Assembly (NCBI RefSeq): GCF_033807575.1
Contig: NC_084720.1
Location: forward strand, 19,413,570-19,477,569
Direction of reading: 5' to 3'
Origin: Cydia pomonella
Taxonomy: Eukaryota > Arthropoda > Insecta > Lepidoptera > Tortricidae
Length of the DNA: 64,000 nt
Shown here: piece after piece, positions 12,401 through 18,407 of the stretch
How the letters are laid out: every line of letters starts with the position of its first letter
Numbering within the stretch: position 1 is the stretch's first letter
Translations under genes and position numbers: made by a program
Notes under the pieces: generated by a model
What the model saw: only the letters and a program-made list of their open reading frames with translations
What the model was told of the DNA's origin: nothing
Databases searched by the model: none

Positions 12401-15214
12401 GCTTCGCCGATGCGACCCGATAACACTAACTTCGATACTTCTGTAACACACGAAACATGAATGATTTAATTTTATTATTAATATTTCAAAGCAGTTGATA
12501 CACATAAGTAATAAATTATGATTTTTATGATATGCATTAAGCCAACGTCAGTACAAACGTGACCGTGATTTTCATCATTTTAACTGACAGAAATGGGCAC
12601 ATAAAGATCATTTTGGTATCTGAAATTATCATAATAGAATCCTTCAAACGAAGAATTTTAAACAAACAGCAAGGCGATTATCTTGGAAGCGAAAACGGTA
12701 ATTTTCGGAAAATGTGAAAAACATGTTGCTGTAACGTTGGCATACAAACAAGATATTCGGAATTTGTCTTAACTTGAAAGGACAGATTGAGATTTTCTTC
12801 TAAACATCGTTTCCGCATTAGCTTTAAGGAGTTCACAAGCGGCATTGTCCCTTGAGTATAAAAACTGCCTAAATCATCAGTCAATCAAAAGATACTTAAG
12901 AAAGACTAAGTAACGCTAAAATATTCTTTATTAAAATGACTCACTCTGTCTATTCCTAATAGACTGTATGTCTTCTTGTATGGGTTGTCCGGTGGCGCGG
13001 GAGAAGGCCGTGGCCGTGCTGCAGTACCCGTGGTGGACTAGGTATGTCGATACCATCCTGCAATGTTCAAATCGCTAATGAAAGTAATGAACATCGACGT
13101 ATTGTGAAGATGTCGAAATAGATACACTAAAATTAAAAAATCTGGTTATAGGCAAAATAAACTAGTAAATATGTTGAAATTTTGACCGCTTCCTGTAAGT
13201 TGGAAAAGTCGATCCTGAACAGAACCAAGGTGAGTTGAAGTGGCAACGTTGAACAGAACCAAGGTGAGTTGAAGTGACAACGTTGAACAGAACCAAGGTG
13301 AGTTGAAGTGACAACGTTGAACAGAACCAAGGTGAGTTGAAGTGACAACGCTGAACAGAACCAAGGTGAGATGAAGTGACAACGCTGAACAGAACCAAGG
13401 TGAGTTGAAGTGACAACGTTGAACAAAACCAAGGCGAGTTGAAGTGACAACATTGAACAGAATCAAGGAGAGTTGGAGTGACAACGTCGATAGTGGGTAG
13501 GGCGTATTGTTTGTAAAAGGGATGCCCATCAAGGCCTAAAACTTCTGAAATTCCGATCACTTACCGAACAGAGAAATCCTTTTAAAATCGTGGTTTAAGG
13601 TTGCGGAAAACATGGGATAGGACCGGCAAAGAATTGTTTATTTTCTCGTTCGATCCCCGTGAAGCTTTATGTACAACAGTAGACGTGATATGACAATTAA
13701 ATCGTAAACAAATCTTTGAATTTTGTGGACTAATAATGTTTGTGTGTAGTTTCTCCTCAGAAACGTCAGATGGCAGTTTTGAGATAAAAAAAACTAGTAA
13801 AACTCGCCTGTGCAACACCTGCTGCCACTGGCCCTGCGCGTCCGGGAGCGGGAACTCGTCGATGGTGAGCCGGGTGCGCGCGCGCAGCTCGCGCAGCATG
13901 TCCTCGATGTCGAACACGAACGGCTGCTGCCCGAAGTTCGCGTCCACCACCTCGCCCGGCGTCTGCAGGCCCACCGTCGGGTATAGGTTGGGCTGGAAAC
14001 AGGTATACTATTTGGAGAAAAATGACATGAAAGAAATTGCCGATCGCCATCAGTGGCGTAACTATTTGGTAGCAAGTATGGCGTGGCGTAATGCCACGGG
14101 CCCCTAGCACAAGAGGGCCCCAATTTGACACAGACCCTCATTGCATCCATTCCTTCCGTTCTATGAATTTGCCACGGTCGCGATTGGAATAGGTACGCCT
14201 CTGATTGCCATTTCATCTGGGCTAATCAGTACATAGAAATCGGAGGGAAACAATAACCCGAGACAGTCCTAAGGCACAAAATCAAGGCGTTAGTTTCCAG
14301 TTGTCATAGCGCTGTATACCGCGTCATATCGGATGGAAAGAGCGACTTTCTAAAGACTAAATTGGGTAAACGAAGTCTAAACACCATGACTTTGATAAGG
14401 ATATGCACTCACAGGCAGCCCCCGGAAGGCGATGCCCAGATGGTGGCCATTCTTGGTGTAGAAGCAGGTGTTATCGACGAGGTTGACGCCGCAGCCGATG
14501 ACGTCGCCGGTGGTGAACGTGGGCCCGTACGGCTGACCGGTGCCGGACGAGCAGAACGAGTGCCCATCGTCGCCGTGATAGCCGTATGAGTGCTTGTCCC
14601 AGCCTGGAACATAATTTCTTCTAGTCAGCGGATTATCTTTTTGCTGCGTGGCGTAAATTTTGATGTGGGTCGAGCGTGTTTAGTTTTCCGAAGTTTCAGT
14701 TCTACGAACATAGTGCTCTGGTTTATATACGTATGTACAAGGGTTGAGCTTCGCTTCTTTAAATAAAATGTCCAAGAAGGCACTCCTTGTGGTCTTTGGA
14801 TACGAATCACTATATTAGACAGCTTATGGGTTGTTAGCATTCCGCGCGCCTACGGAAGGTCCAACGCATAATAGCTCGCTCCTTAGTTGTCTCCCGGTCG
14901 CAATCCTGTGAATACACGTTCCTTAATTAAGTACCTCTAAATTTCTTATTACTGCTCCCAAATATCCCCATAACCACTTCACCAAATACGCTGGTATTAA
15001 GTAGTGTGTGGGATACCCCACTCCTTGCGTGTATGTTTGTGTGTCTCACCTGGCAGCCTGTTCATGTTGACCCCGTGCGCCGACAGTCCGATGCCCATGT
15101 ACCCGTCGCGGCCCTTGGACACGATCCGCACCTCGAAGTAGTACAGCCCGCAGGCTGCAGGTATGGGGTGTGTGGCGCGGACGCTCGCCGCATCCTTGTG
15201 TGTTTTGCCATGAC
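307..15214 (-). CDS. RanBPM: RanBPM (RANBP9/10-like) gene, internal nine exons, partial at both ends
   Basis: Joined in the order 15214-15050, 14603-14413, 13992-13808, 13057-12945, 12440-12283, 11996-11912, 7641-7561, 3943-3872 and 422-307, the minus strand gives one frame of about 388 residues with domain order SPRY, LisH, CTLH, linker, start of CRA. That is the order in RanBPM (RANBP9/RANBP10), a cytoplasmic and nuclear scaffold known from the family to belong to the CTLH/GID E3 ligase and to bind partners through SPRY. Every junction keeps phase. All introns are GT-AG except the one after exon C, which starts with GC. Exons are GC-rich at third codon positions, whereas introns are AT-rich and loaded with transposons. 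The N-terminus (before the SPRY residues HGKTHKD) and the C-terminal half of CRA are not in the window. Confidence 0.95.
423..1871. other. Intron H-I, no recognised feature
   Basis: AT-rich single-copy-looking sequence of the RanBPM intron. It has no coding signature, no long open frame and no repeat that I recognise. Confidence 0.6.
1872..2017. repeat. Long imperfect inverted repeat (hairpin), about 60-bp arms
   Basis: The left arm (about 1872-1934) and right arm (about 1957-2017) are near-complementary over roughly 60 bp, sharing ccttatgcttcaagtgca and its counterpart, with a loop of about 22 bases. Differences are scattered substitutions and single-base gaps. It may be a small MITE or foldback element, or a transcribed hairpin within the intron. 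No clear target duplication was seen. Confidence 0.8.
2018..3114. other. Intron H-I, no recognised feature
   Basis: AT-rich intron. A purine-biased stretch lies at about 2425-2525 on the plus strand. No coding or mobile-element signature was recognised. Confidence 0.55.
3118..3166 (+). mobile_element. LINE 3-prime tail fragment (ACT)n
   Basis: It reads ctggaagagatccctt followed closely by tactactacta. The same tail, longer, is at 49395-49515 on the same strand. It is a 5-prime-truncated non-LTR retrotransposon end. Confidence 0.6.
3230..3445 (-). mobile_element. tRNA-derived SINE, degenerate copy
   Basis: On the minus strand the head reads CTGGCTTAGTGG (A box) then GGATTCGAATTCC (B box), followed by a body with GGGCATTT and an AT-rich tail. 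It is the same family as the copies at 5340-5575 and 32860-33025. It lies inside RanBPM intron H-I and is the most diverged of the three at its 3-prime end. Confidence 0.82.
3470..3840. repeat. About 21-bp minisatellite with aatattcgac core
   Basis: The core aatattcgac recurs about every 20 to 21 bp, with variable connectors such as atttagtcaca, aactggtcaca and gatatctcac. In the middle (about 3600-3780) three unit types alternate, giving a 62-bp higher-order period. Units decay toward both edges. The array ends about 32 bp from exon H on its intron side. Confidence 0.9.
3872..3943 (-). CDS. RanBPM: RanBPM exon H (probable): linker before CRA
   Basis: The candidate 72-nt exon encodes GAEPVKGMPGVTASVHQLMP, then DFHK, with phases that fit exon G (one base in) and exon I (one base out). 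The acceptor is TTGTAG, but it lacks a pyrimidine tract because the GC-rich block continues about 80 bp upstream. The donor is AAGG/GTTGGT, a weak site. An in-frame TAG shortly upstream limits how far the exon could extend. A 21-bp minisatellite begins about 35 bp downstream. This exon could be optional or mis-bounded; protein similarity is not recognisable because the linker is fast-evolving. Confidence 0.52.
3944..5177. other. Intron G-H; GC-rich shoulder then unremarkable sequence
   Basis: The first 85 bp (to about 4030) stay very GC-rich, contiguous with exon H, and are open in another frame that does not fit the gene phases. The remainder is AT-rich, with no recognised element. Confidence 0.5.
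5178..5325. mobile_element. MITE remnants, ggaatttaatttcagtacc family
   Basis: The segments at about 5180-5225 and 5250-5325 carry the family end (aggaatttaatttcagtacc) and its subterminal gttactgtgacaaggtac. The better-preserved relative is the palindromic element at 26729-26996. Here the arms are not in simple inverted arrangement, so the copy is rearranged or two copies abut. Confidence 0.5.
5340..5575 (-). mobile_element. tRNA-derived SINE, best-preserved copy
   Basis: On the minus strand it has A box TGGTCTAGTGGC, B box GGGTTCAAATCC about 40 nt later, a GGTAAGGGCATTTATT junction, then a non-tRNA body ending near ATTTGTGTAAT. It is the most complete of the three family members in the window, at 236 bp. 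It lies in RanBPM intron G-H, in the same orientation as the gene. Confidence 0.85.
5576..6935. other. Intron G-H, very AT-rich, nothing recognised
   Basis: It contains several aataaa/ataaataa runs (for example 5862-5880 and 6020-6040), which may be eroded LINE tails, but nothing diagnostic. Confidence 0.5.
6936..7437. mobile_element. Diverged gggttccgtag-family element
   Basis: It starts ttagggttccgtagtcaa, carries gtctgtccgtctgt, and closes with gtaactacggaaccccac, giving inverted ends of about 12 bp over about 500 bp. It is a non-coding, MITE-like family. Longer copies are at 20557-21405 and 27446-27987. Confidence 0.65.
7561..7641 (-). CDS. RanBPM: RanBPM exon G: acidic linker
   Basis: The 81-nt exon is flanked by acceptor TTGCAG (above 7641) and donor CACG/GTACGT (below 7561). 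It encodes GVSEGGSRSTPTKDGDVEMA, then AEPDAPH. The DVEMAAEPD segment resembles the acidic DVDMETD stretch found between CTLH and CRA in vertebrate RANBP9. Its phase (completes AAT G, leaves one base) fits exons F and H. The block is sharply GC-rich in an AT-rich intron, as expected for an exon here. Function is unknown; it is a flexible linker in the family. Confidence 0.87.
7715..7810 (+). mobile_element. LINE 3-prime tail ending (AAAT)n
   Basis: It reads gactggtagagaatgcctt, then ggcattaagtccgcc, then tgcaataaagtttaaataaataaata. This is a familiar lepidopteran non-LTR 3-prime UTR with an AATAAA signal. It is 5-prime truncated and lies 74 bp outside exon G, in intron F-G. Confidence 0.75.
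7845..7955. mobile_element. MITE fragment related to 26729-26996
   Basis: The shared block runs from cggacctcgtgacaa through atgaaagtcgttagaaacctcatactatcgccactatgacaa. The matching block at about 26895-26960 differs by scattered substitutions. Confidence 0.5.
7956..8283. other. Intron F-G spacer, nothing recognised
   Basis: Low-GC sequence between the MITE fragment and the 101-bp array. No repeat or coding signal was seen. Confidence 0.55.
9482..10592 (-). repeat. Higher-order repeat copy 1 (11 x 101 = 1111 bp)
   Basis: Units 13 to 23, counted from the low end, show the variant string DG DG NG DG DV DG DG DG NV NV NV (D/N and G/V sites). The next eleven units repeat it exactly. Confidence 0.9.
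10593..11703 (-). repeat. Higher-order repeat copy 2 (1111 bp)
   Basis: Units 24 to 34 repeat the eleven-unit variant string of the preceding block. Units 4 to 12 (8573-9481) look like a shortened third version lacking two units. Units 35 to 37, next to exon F, are all NV. Confidence 0.9.
11912..11996 (-). CDS. RanBPM: RanBPM exon F: low-complexity linker; founder of the 101-bp array
   Basis: The 85-nt exon follows a good acceptor (TTGCAG before 11996) and encodes GAATENGASNGVATSVISHT, then SRAPRHTN. This Gly/Asn/Ser/Thr linker sits after CTLH, where family members vary in length and sequence. The donor is AATG/GTTAGT at 11911. Reading straight through gives GGT TAG, a stop, so splicing at this donor is required. 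The last 78 nt of the exon and the next 23 nt of intron form the unit repeated 36 more times down to 8284. The residues at the D/N and V/G variant positions are N and V in this copy. Coding status is supported by phase fit on both sides (phase 0 in, one base out) and by position. Confidence 0.88.
12001..12282 (-). other. RanBPM: RanBPM intron E-F
   Basis: This short AT-rich intron runs from donor GTGAGT at 12282 to acceptor TTGCAG at 11997. It carries a T-rich run on the plus strand (about 12174-12200) and no element. Confidence 0.8.
12283..12440 (-). CDS. RanBPM: RanBPM exon E: CTLH domain
   Basis: The 158-nt exon encodes KVSKLVLSGRIGEAVELTRR, then LYPGLLEREKELLFLLQC and RQFVEMVNGTEQGEA. 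It is the CTLH alpha-helical module, recognisable by KLVLSGRIGEA, LYPGLLE and RQFVEMVNG. CTLH lies C-terminal to LisH in all members of this complex. The acceptor is TTACAG before 12440, the donor GCT/GTGAGT after 12283. It ends on a complete codon and feeds exon F in phase 0. Confidence 0.96.
12441..12944 (-). other. RanBPM: RanBPM intron D-E
   Basis: AT-rich intron with donor GTGAGT and acceptor TTACAG. No repeat was recognised. Confidence 0.8.
12945..13057 (-). CDS. RanBPM: RanBPM exon D: LisH motif
   Basis: The 113-nt exon encodes MVSTYLVHHGYCSTATAFSR, then ATGQPIQEDIQSIRNRQ. This is the LisH dimerisation motif (YLVHHGY plus A-AFSRATG) followed by the lead into CTLH, closely matching the family pattern SSYLVHHGYCATAEAF. 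LisH mediates self-association and assembly into the CTLH ligase. The acceptor is TTGCAG before 13057. The donor is A/GTGAGT after 12945, leaving one base that completes a Lys codon with exon E. There are no lesions. Confidence 0.96.
13217..13488. repeat. 34-bp minisatellite, 8 copies, in RanBPM intron C-D
   Basis: There are eight contiguous 34-bp units starting gaacagaaccaaggtgagtt and ending acaacgtt. Units 2 and 3 are identical, and the last two are the most diverged. On the plus strand (antisense to the gene) most units contain AAGGTGAGTT, a consensus splice donor. Since 34 is 1 mod 3 and the unit lacks stops in all minus frames, three overlapping frames of 106 to 132 codons stay open; these are repeat artefacts. 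Confidence 0.97.
13802..13810 (-). other. RanBPM: Non-canonical GC 5-prime splice site of RanBPM intron C-D
   Basis: In gene orientation the boundary reads CAG/GCGAGT. The exon side and positions +3 to +6 fit a strong U1 site, as is typical for functional GC-AG introns, which tolerate C at +2 when the rest matches well. The frame across the exon C-D junction demands this site. Confidence 0.85.
13808..13992 (-). CDS. RanBPM: RanBPM exon C: end of SPRY and SPRY-LisH linker, GC donor
   Basis: The exon starts PNLYPTVGLQTPGEVVDANF and continues with GQQPFVFDIEDMLRELRART, then FPLPDAQGQWQQVLHR, matching the conserved end of SPRY and the linker to LisH. The acceptor is TTTCCAG before 13992. The exon must end at 13808 (CACAG) because only that junction keeps frame with exon D (Arg split AG/G, then MVSTYL). 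The intron therefore begins GCGAGT, a GC-AG splice pair. The nearest GT, three bases further on, would shift the frame. Overlapping opposite- and same-strand open frames of 120 to 140 codons over this exon are shadows. Confidence 0.95.
14051..14203. mobile_element. hAT-type MITE, 153 bp, in RanBPM intron B-C
   Basis: The ends are cagtggcgta and tacgcctctg (inverted, one mismatch), flanked by an imperfect 8-bp target duplication: atcgccat (14043-14050) and attgccat (14204-14211). There is no coding capacity. The TIR start CAG and 8-bp duplication fit the hAT superfamily. Confidence 0.8.
14413..14603 (-). CDS. RanBPM: RanBPM exon B: second half of SPRY domain
   Basis: The 191-nt exon encodes GWDKHSYGYHGDDGHSF, then a CSSGTGQPYGPTFTTGD stretch, a GCGVNLVDNTCFYTKNGHH stretch and a GIAFRGLP end, all diagnostic of the RanBPM SPRY core strands. 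The acceptor is TTCCAG before 14603 and the donor CCT/GTGAGT after 14413. It completes the split Gly codon from exon A and ends on a whole codon (phase 0), joining exon C as LP-PNLYP. An opposite-strand open frame over the same bases is only a shadow. The exon is intact, with strong G/C at third codon positions. Confidence 0.96.
14604..15049 (-). other. RanBPM: RanBPM intron A-B
   Basis: Intron from donor GTGAGA to acceptor TTCCAG. Apart from a mildly GC-rich patch near 14840-14900, nothing is recognised. Confidence 0.7.
15050..15214 (-). CDS. RanBPM: RanBPM exon A: first half of SPRY domain
   Basis: The exon encodes a peptide starting HGKTHKDAASVRATHP and ending VNMNRLPG, a near-exact match to the core of the RanBPM SPRY domain (also containing YYFEV and KGRDGYMGIGLS). 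SPRY is the protein-binding face used for partner receptors and kinases in this family. The acceptor reads TTGCAG just above 15214 and the donor CCAG/GTGAGA just below 15050. The exon enters with two bases of a Gly codon and leaves with one. A LINE 3-prime tail ends within about 14 nt of the acceptor, so this splice site has very little native intron upstream. The 165-nt length fits the family exon, and no stop or frameshift is present. Confidence 0.96.
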
Positions 15215-15227
15215 CTGCAACAAAAAC

Positions 15228-16030
15228 ATTCAAAATTCAAAATTCAAAATTCAAAAATTTATTCTGCAAGTAGGCCTCAAGGGCTCTTTTACAAGTCAAT
15301 ACAACATTTATAGTAACATCATATAGTGACATGAAAAATACATAACAACATTTATAAATACAACAGCCAATACCTGGGTAAACATTACATTATAATAATC
15401 TTAAAATAAATAATTAATACAATACAATAGAGATGTATAGTCTCTATGGTTAAAAACACATTAAATCTGGAGATGTAAAAGGTCCCCAATGTCAGAGTAC
15501 TAATACTAATAAAATTTGGAGGTGTAAAGTCTCTCCAAGTGTCAAAATAAAATTTATACTAAGTAAATAAACCGCGTCTGGACTGTTAAACTAGCAGTCT
15601 CATAAACTAATGCTACATTCTGTACATAACTAGTATGTACCAAGTCAAGTATATTATACAATATGACAGAGACGTATAGTCTCCACGGTTAATACATTAA
15701 GTTTGGAGATGTATAAGATATATATATATATATATACATATATATACATAGCGAAATAAGATAGATATATGATACAGACTCTAGTGCGGTAAGCAGAGCA
15801 GGGATCAGGGACCCGCTAATAATCATGCAGCTTCATGGTTGTACACTAGGCGATTTCTCCAGCAGCATTAAAAGTGAGTTGAGTACTGTCATGACATGAA
15901 CAGGGCCATGAGTAATGAGTTTACAACGCCTGTAGCGACATGTTAGTATGTATTTAGATTCTGTCGTATAAACATGCCGGCAGCGCAGCGTCAGGAACAT
16001 AAGCATGACTAAATAGTACACGACATATAA
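15228..16030 (-). mobile_element. LINE 3-prime region (UTR plus ATTTTGAATTTTGAA tail) abutting exon A
   Basis: On the minus strand it ends GGCCTACTTGCAGAATAAA, then repeated TTTTGAA, the tail form of a non-LTR retrotransposon; the element at 28653-29300 has the related end GGCCTACATGAATAAA. The left boundary is within 14 nt of the exon A acceptor. Internal motifs (agagatgtatagtctc, gagacgtatagtctcc, aggtgtaaagtctctcc) recur, so the UTR has internal repeats. A (TA)n run is at 15719-15752. The right boundary is uncertain and no reverse-transcriptase frame is recognisable. Confidence 0.7.
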
Positions 16031-17100
16031 GAGTATCAGAAATTAAATATCAATGGGTATCAGAAGTTGGTTGGGTAACTTGGGTAAGACACCGCAATTG
16101 GGGATATGTATTGTAAATAAGTAAGCAGTTTACAAATTGAGATACTCAATATCATTCAATAAGATTGAGTACGAAAGAAGTTTAGAAAAAATATTTTAGA
16201 CTAAGATAGGACTAATAGGACTAGGATGTCTAGGATTGAAGGCCACTGGTTCCGTGTCGCGAAGGGCTTTTAGCACTTAGTTAACAATAACCATTGTCAT
16301 GCGTGATGTAACACACGGTCAGCATGCAAGGTTGCTGCAACTTACTAGGGTTTACAACCGTTGCACTACAAATGTTCATTACGTAAAATAAAATCGCATC
16401 GACAGTTTTTGTCTCTAGTATTGAGAACGATCATAAAAATACCAATTACATTTCTACACCAGAAGAGTTCCCTACAAAATGGTACCTTTTGAGAGCCGTA
16501 TAGACTAGATGCTTATTTAAAAAAAACCAGGCCAACGGGAACTTACGCTGACATGCGCCCCCCACTGTGTAGGTATGTAGTGTTTCTGACGAACCAAGCA
16601 TTTGTAACGCCGATCGCTGTTGCAGTGAAGGGATTACAATGAGACAGTAAAAAATAGGTACTAGAAACCACCTCAACACATTCCTCCATAGAAGCGATTA
16701 ACGGCATAGTATTCTTCAACAGCGCAGAAATACCTACAGTGTAGAGTTTTCTGCACTCGGATCGCAACAAGCCACTTAGCGTCGTGCACGCTCATGTTAC
16801 ACGCATCCTTCGCGATTCCATATCCGATATCAATTAGACGCACTGCTGATAGCTAGTGTGTATTGGAATTACATTTGATTCAAATAGTAGATTGTAGTAC
16901 CTACTATGAATGTGGAGGGCGGAATGAAGGAGGGTTCTTAACGAAATAGAAAGAATATATTTTAGACGTCGTCATGTGGTTCGTAAACTTTTGTTAATAT
17001 TTGTAAGAAAATTGACATGACAAGTTAGATTGTTTTATTCAGAGTTTAATTCAAGGATGAACTGAAAAAGATGTCATATAGTAAAGAAAAAATGACTAAT
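16031..17100. other. No recognised feature
   Basis: AT-rich, with a small GC-rich patch at 16545-16630 that has no coding frame I can identify. Confidence 0.5.
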
Positions 17101-17266
17101 GGCCCGATTCGAAGAATGAAATACGATAACGATAAGTTCTGGTTTAGATAAATTCTCATTTAGATATCGGTTGTATGTCGTATAATTGACGGAATTTTGA
17201 TATGTCGTTTAGTTATCGATCTTTTAAAGATCTTAAACGTGTCTTAATCAATCTTCGAATCGGGCC
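17101..17266. mobile_element. MITE with perfect 15-bp ggcccgattcgaaga TIRs
   Basis: The terminal inverted repeats at 17101-17115 and 17252-17266 are perfect. The interior holds further weaker inverted matches (gataacgata versus tagttatcgat). There is no open frame and no certain target duplication. The ggcccgattcgaa end is a common lepidopteran MITE type. Confidence 0.88.
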
Positions 17267-17269
17267 GTA

Positions 17270-17352
17270 AGCCAGTCCCGTCCAGTAGCCGAGGCCGGAA
17301 TCGAAGCCGCGTCTTCGGCTAACGCCACGACCTCTAGGGCGGTTGACCGGGT
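17270..17352 (-). repeat. tRNA-like SINE remnant
   Basis: The minus strand reads GGCGTTAGCCGAAGACGC then GGCTTCGATTCCGGCC, resembling a pol III B box with an upstream A-box-like segment. The block is GC-rich and adjoins the MITE at 17101. It is not a foldable full tRNA. Confidence 0.4.
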
Positions 17353-17971
17353 GGCCCCGGCGGTACCCGTCCCAAATTCTCGAGTGTATTGCTGAAGACG
17401 CCGGGTCGAGTTCGAAACTTTTCTTTAGTTTAAGACCCAACATTAACGTTAACAGCTGTACGTGCAGAAACAACATAAACGATGTCCCCCGTTCATTTTG
17501 TGATCGCAGTAAATTCCGCAACTACCCTCGTCGCCCTCTACCTGACGTCTCTTATATTAAAGTGTCGCTAGCGAGTGCCTGCACGTTCTTAATCCGTTCA
17601 GGATAAGCAATAAGGGAAAGAAACGTTTTGTAAGCTTAATAGCCAAAGAATTAGTATAATAGATATTAGTCAAAGAGGTACAATAAGTATAGAGATGATA
17701 TGGTAGAGCCGGCAGATGACCGAACGAAATGCTCTTATGGAACTGTCAGTAGGAGACAGCGCTATGATTGTTTGTCCTTGTCAGTCTTTTTTTTTTCCCA
17801 CCGTAAATTTTAGTATGGTTTATGGTGGGCAACAAATAACCCGACCAAATTACGTATTAGGTTGTTTTTGGTATGTTATCAGGAATGTTAAAACGTGTCT
17901 TTAATTTGGCGCATTGTGTACTTTATGTTCTGTCCCTTCCCTCACGGGTACAGTATTAGTACAGGAGTACA
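17353..17971. other. No recognised feature
   Basis: Mixed sequence with a T9 run at about 17789. A minus frame of 102 codons (17213-17521) crosses the SINE-like block and has no recognisable similarity. Confidence 0.45.
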
Positions 17972-18150
17972 CCTTATAAAACAAAGTCGCCGACCGCGCG
18001 TCTATCTGTCAGTATGTTCGCTATAAACTCAAAAACTACTGAACGGATTTGCATGCGGTTTTCACTTATCAATAGAGTGACTTTTGAGGAAGGTTTAGGT
18101 GCATAATTTGTTAAGGTTCTACCCGTGTGAAGCCGGGGCGGGTCGCCAGT
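17972..18150. mobile_element. Non-coding repeat: tataaaacaaagtcgc ... aagccggggcgggtcgc
   Basis: Characteristic blocks are tataaaacaaagtcgcc, aaaactactgaacggattt, gaggaaggtttagg and tacccgtgtgaagccgggg. I recognise this from memory as a high-copy non-autonomous element of lepidopterans. Class assignment (Helitron-like or MITE) cannot be made from this copy. Confidence 0.65.
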
Positions 18151-18216
18151 TTTGATTTTAGAGCCTGATTTGAACATCCACACCCGTTCCCACATGGGTC
18201 TACAACTATTGTCTGA

Positions 18217-18407
18217 TATACAATGTGTTTGTGCATATAATGGTACATTAACCAAGTGCAGTCATGTTTGGCAGCATAAAACTTTGAAGGGGTGCAGTTT
18301 TAAAATGGTTGAGAAAAAACATAGGTATGGGGGGTGATTTGTCGATAAAATTCATCGTACTATACGTGGTTAACGGCTCCACTATACGTGCACAAACACA
18401 TTGTATT
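18217..18407. repeat. Inverted-repeat element, about 38-bp imperfect arms
   Basis: The left arm has tacaatgtgtttgtgcat and ggtacattaacca. The right arm reads tggttaacgg then gtgcacaaacacattgta. The span is about 190 bp. It is probably a MITE. Confidence 0.65.

Noticed and set aside
13133..13560. Three overlapping minus frames of 106 to 132 codons
   Set aside because: Artefact of the 34-bp minisatellite lacking stops. The segment is an intron between two firmly assigned RanBPM exons.
13736..14216. Open frames of 121 to 140 codons over exon C
   Set aside because: Shadows of the GC-rich SPRY exon in wrong frames or on the wrong strand.
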